The notes under the pieces are model-generated. The model was given only the letters and a program-made list of their open reading frames with translations, ran no database searches and was not told where the DNA came from. Both the position numbers and the translations under genes were made by a program. Shown one piece after another: positions 24,310 to 37,514 of a stretch of DNA of 62,477 nucleotides (positions are counted from its first letter, which is position 1; each line of letters starts with the position of its first letter). Origin of the DNA: Seison nebaliae (lineage: Eukaryota > Rotifera > Pararotatoria > Seisonacea > Seisonidae); the NCBI GenBank assembly GCA_023231475.1, contig JALJEE010002025.1, forward strand, positions 1-62,477, read 5' to 3'.

Positions 24310-27300
24310 TTAAATAAAGGGAAAGTAGAAGAGAAATGAGAAAATCGTAAATGATATAATAAATCTTATAAACAATACGAACGATGCAATAATTAAGAGG
24401 ATAAAGAAGGAGAGTAATACGAAGAATAAATATTTCCATCTCAAATGATTCTTAACTAAGATACTTCTCCTTAACCACTCATCCTTGTATTGTAATCTGA
24501 CTTTCTCCTCCATTTGTGCAGTGTTCGTCGAACGGAAATAATAGTTGTCGCGAATTAGCGAATGAAGAGACATTTCTAAAGAACGGAAGGAAATCAATTA
24601 AAGTGGAATTAAGGAGGGAAAGGTAAGCAATTGGTATGAGGAAACATAAAATGTAATAGTAATGAGACTCTTCTTCTTTCTCTTCTTCTCCCTTCCTCTT
24701 AGATAATCTTTCCAGTCATTCAAATCGAATTATCGTCGTACCTATTATGATTATTAAACTAACCTTTTGGAAATTTGTGATAATAAGCAGTGACAAATGG
24801 AAGGAGATTGGTGAACAGATATTGTTCATTTGATACAATGTATCCCTTCCTCCATTTCTCCTGCTCTTCGTTCCGTTTCTCCTCCAATTCCCATGAATCT
24901 ACCACTTCTACATCTCGAACATTAATCGTTTCATTTCTTATCCATGTCGATGTTAATAAGGTCATTGATCTGCTCGTTGTATCAATAAGTGATGTTCCCG
25001 AAGTAACAAATTTAACATCAGATTCTAGAAACAACAAAAAAAGTTAGCATTCATTCTTTCATCTAAACACAACACAATTCACAATTCCACACACACATAC
25101 ACACAAAAAGATTCCAATACTAATTTGATTAATTGTCAATTATTTCGTTAATATCATTCAAAAAACAAATAACTTCTGTTCGTTGTTTCTCTTCCCATTG
25201 ATGTTCTCGTTGTTCTTTCAGGTTTCTGAGATGTTCTCATACTTATTGTTGTGCTTCTTCCAGTTATATGTCCTCCCATATTACTTGTCTTTTTCATCGA
25301 TTCAGTCGATGTCATATAACTAATGGGAGTTGGTCTATAATAGTCACCTTGTTTGTATGTAAATGCAGCACCTCCATGATAATAAGTATAACCACGAACT
25401 GGTGCTATGGGCATAAAACCGGTGCTATTTGGAAATTCATATGATTCCATATTATCTTCTTTATATCCGTAAATTCCATGACACTTCATATCTTTTTGAC
25501 AGAAAGCTGTATAATTTGGATCAACTCTTTTCATGCCGCCAGTGTACGTTTCATTCCTCTTCTGCTCAACTAAACCGGTCCAATCAATTATTTCATGTCT
25601 GAACAAATCATCCGATAATCGATTTCTATCAGAATCTTCTAAAATCATATCGAAGTATGATTTCCATTCTAATCTAGAGATATTCTTGATCAATTCCAAG
25701 TTTGTTTCCTCCAAATGAAGTATACAATATCTCTCAATAAACATTTTTCCTTTAGGCAAATTACTCAAATCTTCCGGTTGATTATTGCATTTACAAGTGA
25801 ACCATCGATTATCCGTCGTAGGTAAACATGTATTATTTCTCCCACACAACACATCTGAGTGTGTTTCGCATAGATTCTCGAAATTGCTTTTTAGTAATTC
25901 TTAAAATAGTTTCCTCAATCAAATTAATCGAATAAAGTCAATTTGAACCTTCACATAAGTTGCAACAACCGTAACTTAATTTGCATGCAATAACTAGGTC
26001 GTTTGTGGTTAAATAATTATATTTGATCAATTCATAGCAGGATAATCGTTTCTTTAATTTGTTTCCACAAATTCCACATTGTGGACTCACCGGATAATCA
26101 ATCTCGTAAAGACATTCTATTTCGATAAAATGAGATTCGTCTGAATTCAAAGAATAAATTGGAAAAACATTAACTTTTCGATAACGGTTTTCTTTTGATA
26201 CAATAGTTCGTTCGACATTGCTAACAAATAATTTTTTCAAAAATTTTCTAAAACAAAATAGTAACTCCAATATATCCATCGGAAGTCCGACATTTCGTAT
26301 TTTCGGGCGGGAATGAATAGAATGATGATTTCGATGCATAAACCTGTCCGAATAATTGCCACACTTTCGTCATAAGATGTTCGGGTAAATATGGTGCATA
26401 TCTGATTTTAATACAACGTATTCTATTACAAATTCCTTCATCATTCTACAAAAACGAATTGATTATCTGATTCATAAGAAATTGTTTAAACTCGATCCCA
26501 CACGTACGTAAGTCCATGAGATAATTGACAATGAATATCGGGCGTATAGAGATTGCCTAAAGAGAATTGATCGATAACTTTTGTTATTCCGTTCTTTGAT
26601 GCAGAAGTTGAATGAAATTGGTTGAGTCGTCCATGAATCTTCTCCGATTTATTTTTTAAACATTCCAGAAATGGATTATGTTTCACAATCAAATAAGTAC
26701 AGCCAGAAAACAACATAAGTAGTTTCGTTGGTGAAGTGAATGGCGTATCCATCAACATATATTGACCTTTCTTATTCTTTCCACACCATCTAGCACCTGC
26801 TTCACTATTATGAGGCGCGCCAATGCTTTTGAGGAGAAATATTATGAACAAATTCGAAAATCATCTAACAGATGACCAAATTGATGCATCACAACAACAG
26901 CATTTAACATAACATCATTATTATGCTGAATTGCCATGACACTCTGATATTTTAATTTTGATGAACATAATGTATTGTGATATGTAGAACCTCGTACCAT
27001 ATTGTATCTGTTGAAGATTGCCTTCCTAAATGGAATTCATTAAAAAAGTTTTCTGAACAAAACTCAAACGTCGTATACAACATCCAAACATTAATATCTT
27101 GGAAATCATTTGAATGAACTTCGGTAACTGAACCCATCCACAATCGGAATATATCGAGAATATTTGGTGAGACTAATGCTTCTCTGATATACCAATAGTT
27201 TATACGATGTTTAACATATCGTTCATTTTCATAAGGTGAAATCCGATGCTAAAATGAACGATTTTACATCATTACATTCTTTTTAAAGGAATCATCAAAC

Positions 27301-28201
27301 GTCTAAAATGATGATTTTGCTTAAATAAACATGAATATTAAATGTCTTCCAAACTGTATAATGTACCTAATAATTAGAGAATAAAGAAATATATAATTAA
27401 TTTTACTAATATTTATAAAAATTAACGATATCCATCATCAGATTTAAATAATTACTAATTGCCCTCTTTACCATATCGGTATCGACTGAATATTCGTAAT
27501 CAAATAATTGCTTATTCTTCTGCTTCAACATCACTTCCATATAATTGTACATGTCATGATCAACTAGAATTCCTGTGTAGACATAAAGAGTTGGAAGATC
27601 GTCGTCTGATGAAAAGGCGAAAAATTTCTTCACTTCCCACCAACTACAACTACCAATAACTAAGTTACTTAATGTCAACTGATGTTCTTCAATCAATTGG
27701 ACGTGATTGGCTGAAATGAAGTTTTTTAATGTATCAGCTACCCATTTTTGATCAATCCAAACTGATGACTTATGTCTCGTTAGTCTCAGAATTAGAACAG
27801 TCGACGAACGAGATAAATCGAAAGAAATAATAAATTGCTTTTAAAATTATTTATGTTTATGGGAAGTTATTTAACATCATATTAACTGATTGAATAATAT
27901 AGTTGGATAAATCGATTCGAGTATTATTGGACGAATCTCCTACAAGTGAACTTAAATGTCTGGTGAGTGTGAGATGGATGAAGATAGAATGACCATTCTT
28001 CTCATCTTCCATCGTCACATCAGCTAATCTCTTCTGAGCTTGAGAGACTTTTAAGTTTATCAGATTATCGTAACACATCATCTCTTCCATATGTGGCGAC
28101 AACGAGATGTCTCTCTCACAACGAACATCCAAATGCAACATCATTCCATCTTTCTCTCTCAAAGTCAAATAAACGAAAACATTTATTAAACTATGCCACA
28201 T
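24310..28201 (-). CDS. ADAM-type (M12B) membrane metalloprotease homologue, active-site Glu replaced
   Basis: About eleven exons run from ATG 28201 (28201-27887, 27837-27427, 27366-27301, 27248-26991, 26943-26870, 26825-26492, 26445-26344, about 26260-25949, 25899-25173, 25024-24764, 24575-24310), roughly 1,030 residues. The order is prodomain; catalytic domain starting TLYVYTGILVDHDM with ISNYLNLMMDI; then the zinc site. That site reads VVVMHQFGHLIGAPHN, so all three His ligands and the Gly are present but the catalytic Glu is Gln (CAA codon, 26883-26881). A Met (QYMLMDTP) can serve as the Met-turn. Next come Cys-rich and EGF-like segments (CETHSDVLCGRNNTC), a Thr/Ser-rich stalk and a membrane segment (LFFVLLSFFILLIIASF). 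It probably binds zinc without cutting and acts in adhesion or as a decoy. The intron between exons 7 and 8 and the cytoplasmic end are uncertain, and the N-terminus lacks a clear signal peptide. Confidence 0.78.
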
Positions 28202-28494
28202 TATTTATAAATTCTGTTTTTAAATTGACTTTTAATATATTTTTAATTTAATCCATTTATATTCGTTTATGCTTTTCTCAATTCTCAAAACTTAAAATTC
28301 AAATTTTAAGAAAATTGGAAAAAAATCGAAAAATTATTTTTCAATCTTTTTCTAAATTTTTTTCATTTCACGTTTTTTAATTTTCTCTTATTCACATACA
28401 CATTATATAATTCTTCACCCGTTTTTTTCATATCTTTATATCTTTCAATTTCTACAATTTCTTATTATTCCAGATATCTCGTTCAAATTAAACG

Positions 28495-28941
28495 ATGTCA
28501 GAACAAGTAAAAAGAAGTCGTAAATTCCGACGATATACATATCGTGGAATCGATATTGAAAATCTTTTGAATTATTCGTCGGACCAGATGTCTGATCTGT
28601 TTACATCTCGTCTCCGACGTCGTATTAAGCGATCAGAAAGTCGACCAAAAAATCGTGTTCATGAAGGTCTCTTGAAACGATTGAGAAAAGCGAAACAAGA
28701 ATGTCCAGAATTGGAGAAACCGAAATGCATCAAAACTCATCTTCGTGATATGATTGTTTTCCCCGAAATGGTAGGCAGTGTGGTTGGTGTGCATAATGGT
28801 AAAACGTTTAATAAAGTTGAAGTTAAACCTGATATGGTGGGACATTATCTTGGAGAATTCAGTATTACATACAAACCTGTCAAACATGGTCGGCCTGGTA
28901 TTGGTGCGACACATTCTTCCCGATTTATTCCATTGAAGTAA
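28495..28941 (+). CDS. RPS15: 40S ribosomal protein S15 (uS19)
   Basis: A component of the small ribosomal subunit head. The single coding exon gives 148 residues, the normal eukaryotic length, and the whole sequence matches the family ([56 protein letters not shown]). A TTATTCCAG acceptor just upstream suggests a 5' untranslated exon. AATAAA follows the stop within 40 bases. It is divergent from the ADAM-like gene, with 294 bases between the start codons. Confidence 0.97.
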   Translation: MSEQVKRSRKFRRYTYRGIDIENLLNYSSDQMSDLFTSRLRRRIKRSESRPKNRVHEGLLKRLRKAKQECPELEKPKCIKTHLRDMIVFPEMVGSVVGVHNGKTFNKVEVKPDMVGHYLGEFSITYKPVKHGRPGIGATHSSRFIPLK

Positions 28942-28978
28942 ATGACGTAAGAAATTCGATCGTTCGTTTATTAATTTC

Positions 28979-28984
28979 AATAAA
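28979..28984 (+). terminator. polyadenylation signal of RPS15
   Basis: AATAAA 38 bases after the stop codon of RPS15. Confidence 0.65.
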
Positions 28985-29257
28985 ATTTAAATTTAACGGA
29001 AATGTTTAATGAATTATTAATCTTTCATTATACATTAATATTTTATTTGGATATTTATATTATTATTGGATAATAATTATTGGATTATAAAATTAACATT
29101 CATGAAAACTTTTTCAGAATCGTTAAAATCACAATTGATGTTAAAATAGAAATCGTTGAAGGACATTTTATCGGAACTGTTGATTTCGGAAAATAATATT
29201 CTTGTAAAGATTCATTTATTAGTAAGTTGTTTTTAAAAATGATTTCATGAAAATATT

Positions 29258-32156
29258 TTATTTTTTAATATTGAATGAAATTGATGAAGAATTGTGGAGA
29301 TAATTCTTCTGAATTCGATTAGTTAACAGATAATTTTTTATTTGAAATTTCTTCAAATATGACAATCGAACATCATCCAATTGATTGTTCATTTCGTTTA
29401 ATATATTTTCTGTTTCCTCTTCATTAATTTGACCGATTGTCATTTCATTATTATCGATAATAATTGACTGTGCCATTCGAATTGCTTTCACCACCGAATG
29501 ATGTTTCGATGGTAACTCTTTGCGTCTTAAAGAAATTTTCCCATTATTTTTCTTTCCAATACTCTTTTCTGATTCTGATTTCTTATCGTCATTCGTACTA
29601 GTACTTCGATTTCGTCGTTGTTTTTTCCGATTTTCATATTCGATTAGACGTCGAATCATATTCTTCCATTTGTTTTTAATTTCCAAAAAATCTTCACTTT
29701 TCAATCGTTGATGATATTCAACCGTTAAATGAAGTATTTCATCTTGGTTTTTATCACGGTTATTCCGTCGTTTTGAATCACCACCCAATATGTTTCCTTC
29801 ACTTTTGAGTTTGGAAAGTTTGGTTAATAATTGGAAATACTTCTCCGGATCTTGAGGCATTTGCTCATTTGTCGGTTGATCCTTCCTTAGACTTCTAACG
29901 TTCAACTGAAATCTTTCTTTACAATCCGTCTCCCAGATTGATGGTAAATTGTTTGATGAATTGGTGGTAGATCGTTTTTCTGGAACTTCATCAAAACCAT
30001 CGATGAGAGGACGATAACCCAATAATCCAAATGAAGAAAATGGATGTCGTTTCAATGAACTGACTGATTGTCCTAATTTTCTTATCACATTAATTTGAGC
30101 ATTATCTTTCCAAATTCTAATGCGGTTTAAAATGTTTAATGAAACTGTAATATTTCCCAATTTATGCGGAATGAATACTTTTCCCAAGAGGAAAAGTGTT
30201 ACATCTTGTTGTCGTTCGTATAACGGAGAATTTCGATCATGAACATTTCTTAACGCATATCTCCACAAAGATAAACCGTTCATATCCTTCAACATCATAA
30301 TACATGGATTCTCCTTCAAATAATTATTAGAGAAGAAGAGTTCAAAAAAAAAACAGTTAAACATTTACAAAATATCGGATAATATTCAATTGACCACAGG
30401 AAACTGCTTCATGTGCCGCCGTTCTCATTTTCATCATTTGGAAATTTCTAAGAAATTCTTCTTGTATCTCATTCTCGTGAATTCGATGGAGAGCTGACTT
30501 CGTCAACGTTTTCTCTTTATTTCCCTTTAAACTACCAGAATTATCTGAAGAATTATTATTCAACACATTCTCAACGTCCTCAATCTTTATCTTTCTTGTT
30601 AACATCGAACTTCGATGAAATTTCATTCCCTTATCGACACTGATAGTTTGCGTTTCTGATAACTTCCTCATTAAACCAGTCAATTTATTTTTAGCTTGTT
30701 CTTTCTCTAGGAATGATAATTCCGCTTTATCTCGACTCTCTAAATAAGATGAAGATATAAAAAAATTAGAATTTTAAGAACTAAAACGAGCATAATTGGA
30801 TAATCTTGAGTCGCTGGATAAGAGAAGTTTCTTAAAACCGTCTTTTGCCTTTAAAATGGGAGATCTGGAAGGGGAGAGTGGTTGAAATGATTTGAAGATG
30901 TTGACGATTTCCCTCTTTAATGAACGTTCCTTAGCGCTCCGTCGAACATTCGTATGAATTTTGTCGATGTTACGATTCTCCCGATTATTGTTTATTGAAA
31001 GGGTCGTAATAATTGGTTTCGATTTGTGTTGAACCCATTGTTTACATGGATGCTCTCCAACGGCTTGATCGGCAAGTGCTCCATACTGAATGGTGAAGCG
31101 AGCAATGTCAATATAACCATAGTGAGCGGAAATGTAAAGTAAACATTTTAATTGATATTGTCGCACTAAATCATCAGTAGAAAGATGTTTTTGAACATTA
31201 TTCAATTGATTGTGAATAGTCGAACTAATTAATTCATTCCATCCTTGTAATAAGTCCACATGCAATGTAGCACCACGACTCAACCCATAGTAATGTAATG
31301 AATGAATATCAAATAGAATTATCCGTCTATTCTTTCTATTTCGATTAATATTCGACTTTCTGCCATTTACATTTTCCATTTGTTCCTCATCGATTTCCGT
31401 TGGGAAAATTTTTGAAGTAGTTTGACTGGGACTTAAATGCTTCTGTTGTATGTCGGTGGCAGTGATGTAGAATATAGAAAGTGGTAATCCCAATATTCTA
31501 CTTATTTTCATTCGAACTTCTCCAATCGTCGAATTAAGTGAAAGTTTCGTTTTCGCCTTATAATATTTCTCATTGAACTCGTCAAACTTCTCCTTACCAA
31601 ATCGTTCCAACATCACTTCTTCATATTGCTTCTCTAAATTGGTCAACTCTCTCTTCGAACGTTGAAGGTTCTCCGTCGAATCATCAAATATTTCCAGATA
31701 TTTATTCGAATAACCTAAATATAAGTTCAGTAATGGCAATTGTTGTTCTCTGATAATGCAACGAATTATATCGAATGATCGTAAACGAATTAAGTTTAAA
31801 TTCCATTCATCCACCAAATCAATTCCGTCAGATGTTTGTAACACCAGATCTTTCCTATTAGCCATTTCCTGTTTAGCTTTAGGAGAAGTAGAAGATGATG
31901 AAGCACCAAAAGCATCGTCTGACGAAACTTTATTGTCAACTAAATCTGTGGCGAAATAAGGTCGAATTTTTCTTTTCAAATCTCTTATCATTATTGATCG
32001 AGGGACTTTTATTGCAAACTTATAATTCGTACTAATTGCTATCGATCGACGTCGTACATCGTTATCATAATTATTGTTCTTAGTATTAAGTTCAATATCA
32101 TTGACGGGACCAATGTTTGATGTGATTTCTTTGAATTGTTGAAAATATAGTTTCAT
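29258..32156 (-). CDS. ANKUB1: ankyrin-repeat and ubiquitin-like domain protein
   Basis: Three exons (32156-30782, 30739-30369, 30313-29258) give 933 residues in phase. The start MKLYFQQF aligns with the ubiquitin-like N-terminus of ANKUB1 (then IRDLKRKIRPYF). Diagnostic matches are GATLHVDLLQGWNELI, LYISAHYGYIDIARF...YGALADQAVGEHP, and AAHEAVSCGQLNIIRYFVN, the ankyrin helices. The vertebrate protein is poorly characterised and is mainly linked to ciliated tissues and testis. Here it is much longer than usual because of a Lys/Ser-rich insert in the ankyrin region and a long charged C-terminus. The upstream ATG-less frame to 32210 was not used. Confidence in the family is good; the function is unknown. 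Confidence 0.86.
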
Positions 32157-33092
32157 TTTGATTGTATTTCTCTTTTTTGTCTTTTCAAGATAAAGTTTTT
32201 TCTTTATCAATTCACTCCTGGCAATTTGAGTTAGTTGACTCTTAAGTGTATTGTTTTATAATTCCTGGTTATTCTTCCTCCATCGATTACAAACAAATTT
32301 GATAATTTTCTTAATGTTTTTTAGGTAACTAACTTAACTAAATGAAACAAGGTTTGATGGAAATAGGAGAAAGTCGATTTGTTTCTCTTCAATTAGATGG
32401 AGATTAAATGAATGGAAATTCCAACTAATTTCTTCTTATGCCAAAATAGGAATCGCTGTTTAATAGTCATTGACTTAGCCAAAGGAAGACGATGTTGGAG
32501 GAGAGAAAATTGGGGAAATACTACCTTCTAGATACGAATATTTTCTTTTTCTCGTTACTATGACAATTTGGATACTTCCTAATCAGTTTTCTTTCGATGT
32601 CAGAAGGTGAGAAATTATTTTTCCAGTGTTAATCTTATTGTTTTAAGAAACAATGAGGGAAATAATCTTTCTTCGCACCAATTCCATAATTCTCATTAGA
32701 ATATTTCCTGTCAAAAAATCCCCAAACTCTTGTTAAAATATTTTCTATCAAAACTAAATTTCCTCCAAAGATTTTCTGTTATTCTTATGACTCCACAGAT
32801 TTCTCTTATCCCAAAATCGATTTTCATCAAATCTGTCTCTAAAAAAAATCAATATTAAATTTCTTCATTTCTTAAAAAAGTTTTTGAAATTTCATTAACT
32901 GATTGAAAATTTTATTTTATTGAAAAATATTCATTTGTTGTAAAAAAAGGAAAGTTCGGTGATGAAATGAAGAAAAATTGAAATATTTATTTTTTTAACA
33001 CTTTGGAATAAATTGTTGAATCATCAATGATGAAGTAATTTAAATAGAAGTTATTTATAAATGAAATTGTTTAAGAATAAATTGGATGAGAA
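32157..33092. other. intergenic, no gene seen
   Basis: AT-rich spacer between ANKUB1 (its 5' side) and the 3' end of TBC1D23, both on the minus strand. It should contain the ANKUB1 promoter. Confidence 0.45.
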
Positions 33093-36081
33093 TTATGATT
33101 GCTTTTGGTCTGATTGATATGATTCACGTTTAATTAGATGTGTCGCTTCACCCGCATTCCAAATGTAGAGTAATTCATTGACAACATAAATGATATTCGA
33201 ATGGACATTTAGACGTTGTCTACATGAAGTGATGAGTGTCGCACAAGGTTTCTTCTGATTATAATAATCGATGTGCATTTGTAGTCGAATCAATTCAGGT
33301 TGCGTTCTCCTCGATGTGATTTGTTGGACGGTTTGATAACCATACTCAGCCCATTGATAAACTTGCATATTTCTCATGAGAATTGGGATATCTTCCGGCG
33401 GTTTATCTTGATCATAATAAAATTGTTTCTGATGTAATTCACTTTTCTTATCTGATTCGAAAAGCGGTAAAGAAATTGAATTAAATGAATCAATTGTTTC
33501 ATGATAGATTGTGTAACGATCTTTTTTTAGGATTAATAAACTTTTAAAGAAAAATAAAAATCTGGGAATTTAATTTCATTGGAAGAACCTGGGAATGTAT
33601 TTTCCTGTGGCAACGGTAGAATGAAGACAAAGAAAAGCGGCAATAAAATTCTTCTTCTCAATTTCATTTTCAATTATCAGATTGGAAGCAAAAATACCTT
33701 TATCGATTGATTAGATTAACGGAATAGAGAATTAAGATGAAATTAACCTTCATTCGATTGTTTCAAGTTGAGATAATCGAAAGTTGTCTGTAAATTTTTC
33801 TCAACGGAAGACGAAAAGATTCGTTGGACATAAGACATAACCCCAGTACTATTAATTGTACGTTCGATATTTCGATAAATTGGAAGCATCGTATTATAGA
33901 GCATCGCCCATCTTCGTTCTCCAAGTGTCTGTTTTTTTGGTAATGGTTTAACAGATACTGATAATTTTTCTTTCGAATCAGTAACATGTTTATTTGGATT
34001 ATTATCATCTTCATCCTCATCATTATGTTCTAATGAGAAAATACCTCGATCAGTGTCTCGATAAGCGGAAGAGGAATCGGTTGTTGATCGTTCCATATGA
34101 TGAGTTTTATTCACTCCAATGAGATCTTGAAATTCCTTCTTCTTCATTGTTAACATCGATATGAGAGTTGAAGTTTTCGATTGTTTTACTGGTTCATTCG
34201 ATTTGTCTTTTTCCCCATTATTCATTGCTGATGATGTAGATGTAGTAATTGTTGTGTTCGTCGTTGTTAATGATGATGATATTTGATGATTATCATTCAA
34301 TTCATTTCCACGAATCAATAATGAATCTAAATCATCATGACAATATTTCATCAATTCCGTATAACCACCATAAGCGATACCTACATATTGGACATGTTTA
34401 TTAAGGAAATAAGCAACTACCATATATATGGATACATCTTCATCTAGAAATCCTGATCCCATGAAACACAAATGTTCACCAGCAGCAACTGATTCAGCTT
34501 TGATCGCTTGTGCTTGTGCATCAAATAAGAGATCGACAGCTTCAGCGAATGCTTTCGGATTAGTCATCATTAACGACGCATCCAAATGGAATGCTGTCGA
34601 TAAATGACCATTATTATATTGAGCGGACGGTCGACAATCTACTACAAAATAACGACAAGTACTTTGTCCCAATTGATTGGCATGAACGATCTCCATGACA
34701 TTGATGGGGAGACAAAGTGACTGATAAATTGTACTTCCTGCAATCTCTAACATTTTATAATTATCTCCAAATAGAATGTCTGAGAATTCTTTTCGGAAAC
34801 TCTGTGGTGTTTTCGACTCATAATAGAGTGCCAATTGATATAAATCATTAATATCCGTTTCAACCAATGGTCGAGAGATGTCACTCATAAACTTCACGAT
34901 ATCTACACGTTCTGAAAGTTCTTGATCTAAAATTGCATCACTTTTATCGAAGATGAAAAAAATAATTTTGGAAAAAAAACAAACTAACCGACAATTCAAT
35001 ATGAGAACTAATGAAAAAAAGAATAGAAGGAATGAGTCGCCATGTTGAAATATGATGTCCCAAATAGCAAAGAGACATTGAGTAGTACAACATCCAGCCA
35101 ACAATCGTTTCAACTAATTATAATTAAATTAAGAGATACTGAAGTAATGAAAGGAACCCATTGATGACCGAAATGATCGAGATATATTTTTTTCGTGTCA
35201 AGAAATCCACATAATTTTGGATCGTGATACAATAATAATAATCGAAATAAATGAAAAGGAATTCCATTCATCACACAATCTCTTCATATCAGAAATAATA
35301 ATAATTAATTTTAATATAAATTTAATTAATGAAACTTGGGAATATATTTACGTTGAATCGCTCCAAACATCTCATAGATCTGTTTATCTGTTAAATCAAG
35401 TAGCAACAACACTCCCATTATGTCGCACCATCCACAATCTTTCTCGTAACATTCTCCACTAAAAGTATATACAATATTATATGAGTATGTATATATAATT
35501 CTCATGATTATAATTCAAAGAATGAGCAATTTATAAAATGTTAAAATATTTTTCGAAAATAACGGAAATTTCCACTAAAAAAAATCGAAATTAAACTTCA
35601 CTTTACAATAATAAGTGACCAAATTCTCTAGTCGTTGAATGTTATCCTCCGAATCCGATTCACATCGCTTCAACACATCTATGCATTCCTTGTGCACAAG
35701 ATTCTGTTCCTTCAAATCTAACACTTCATCCCATTCCTCCAATTTCTCATCCTTTTCACTTTCGATTTGGAGACACAACTTCAATTCAATGAGAAATTTA
35801 CTGAGGAAAAAAATAACTAACTTTCCAGACTTGTGTGCGTAAATGATCTGGAATTGTTCGACATTTAGTTATATTTCTCAACGAACCATAATCGCAGCCT
35901 TTCAATAAGCGTTCCTCTAAATCTAACACCCTAAGAGAGAGTGTAAGGATGTAAAGGAAATGAATCATAAATATGTAAACCATAAAGACTGATCAATCGC
36001 TTCTAATTGATCGACAATTTGCTCATTCTTCTCTTCTCCTTCCATCTTTCCTTCATAAATCGAATCTGATGTTTGGGTCAT
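33093..36081 (-). CDS. TBC1D23: TBC1D23, Golgi vesicle-capture adaptor
   Basis: About nine exons from ATG 36081. In order: TBC domain (LPDLR-like TIPDHLRTQVWK, then WDEVLDLKEQNLVHKECIDVL, DLTDKQIYEMFGAIQRKYIPK, GIPFHLFRLLLLYHDPKLC); rhodanese-like domain (FVVDCRPSAQYNNGHLSTAF, GEHLCFMGSG); a Ser-rich linker; and the C-terminal PH-like domain (QQITSRRTQPELI, YIWNAGEATHLIK). The last two exons (about 33694-33600 and 33542-33093) avoid the apparent stop at 33743 through a phase-matched GTTAAT donor. TBC1D23 bridges golgin-97/golgin-245 on the trans-Golgi to WASH-bearing endosomal vesicles. As in the family, the TBC arginine and glutamine fingers are not evident, so it is probably not a GAP. Confidence 0.9.
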
Positions 36082-37514
36082 GGTTTTATCATACTCAATT
36101 TCGATTTGTTTAAGTTAATTAATTTTTTTCATTTTCATTTTTCGTTCAAAAATTTTTAAGGAGAATCAATCGAATTTTTATTCTCTCACTTTTTGTTTTG
36201 TTAGCTTTCAATTAATTTTCATTTATCTTTATTTAATTTTCACATCCATATTTTCCTAAATAATTATAAAAATGATTAAAAAATTTTGAAAGTTTGTGTT
36301 TGTTGCACAAGTAATATGGAATTATTAAATTTTTAGTTAGTGTTGTGTATTTTTATTCTTATTATTTATCGAACTTTCTAATACATGAAGCATGAAGAGC
36401 ACAATGTTCTTAAAGAATGACATTTAATAATGACAACAATAGATGGAAATTTTGAATATTTCCACCAATTTAGGCATCATTTTTCACACATCCTAATTAT
36501 TTTATTTTTAATTTCGTTTCGGATTAATTTAATTAATCGGATACTTCTCCTGTGAGAAATATTTTGTGTATTCACCACCCGATGTTATACAGAAGAATCA
36601 AACTTGGAACAATAAAATAATTTTCTACATTTTTCTTTGAACGGTTTTATTTCGCTAAGAAGCCTCTAAGAAATTTTTTTCTCTCTCTAACTAGTAAGTT
36701 AAACTGCAGGTACATGACATTTATAATTATTCGATTCACTTCATTTTAAAACATATTTAGAACACCACCTTCAGAACAGAACTGTAAAAAATCTAACAGA
36801 AAATATTCAATATTAAAGAAAAATAATTTCGGAACAAACATGTAGAAAAGTTGTCATTTAAAAAAAAAGTATTGAAGAATATAGTCAATTTAGTTTAACG
36901 GGGAAAATTTGAAATAAAAAGTTAAATGAACGGAAAAAGAATCTTCACAAGGAATAATTTAAGCAAAATAGAATCGCGTTATCTTTGGTGTATCTTTCCA
37001 TTTTATTTTTTATATTCTTTCATATATAATTATATTTTTTTTTATGGGAATTTATAATTTTCGGTCTTGTCAACGTAAGATTTTTCTTAACTAAAGACAA
37101 AAATTGAAAAATATCAGGTCAAGTTTCCCCATATGACTGTCGGAACCCATTATTGTTGGCTTCCCGGATTTTAAATGTTCTGTCCATATACCAATGATGA
37201 TTGGTTAATTGGTTATAATCGATTTGTGAAGAATAATATATCACATATTTCACTTCATCAATTATATGCTGGTCCAAATTCTGCACTCTTTGATTTTGAA
37301 GTTACCGTTGAATGTTCCGCTCCGTTTGTACTGTGTCGTCTTTCCCCTTGTATTATATCGTTTCGATGGTGGCTAATGATTTCTTTTGTCGTCATATTGG
37401 ATTTTTCCGAAGTTTTCTTAACGATATTGTGCAATTGAAGGTTTTCAATTTGTAACGGTACTGGTTCGTGGTTATTGATCAATCTAGAACTCCGGATCTT
37501 ATTGTTGTCCATCG
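36082..37514. other. intergenic, no gene seen
   Basis: Low-complexity AT-rich DNA upstream of TBC1D23 and downstream of the retroelement. A T-rich run near 37031-37042 could be the remnant of the element's poly-A end on the opposite strand. Confidence 0.4.

Noticed and set aside
24790..25047. Plus-strand open frame of 85 residues.
   Set aside because: It is the mirror of a minus-strand exon of the ADAM-like gene that has better splice sites and composition.
27427..28201. Two separate small genes of 114 and about 96 residues.
   Set aside because: A 49-base phase-0 intron joins them, and together they form the prodomain and the start of the ADAM catalytic domain.
33743..33745. Apparent stop ending the TBC1D23 frame before its C-terminal domain.
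   Set aside because: A GTTAAT donor just before it and two further phase-matched exons restore the PH-like domain, so it is intronic.
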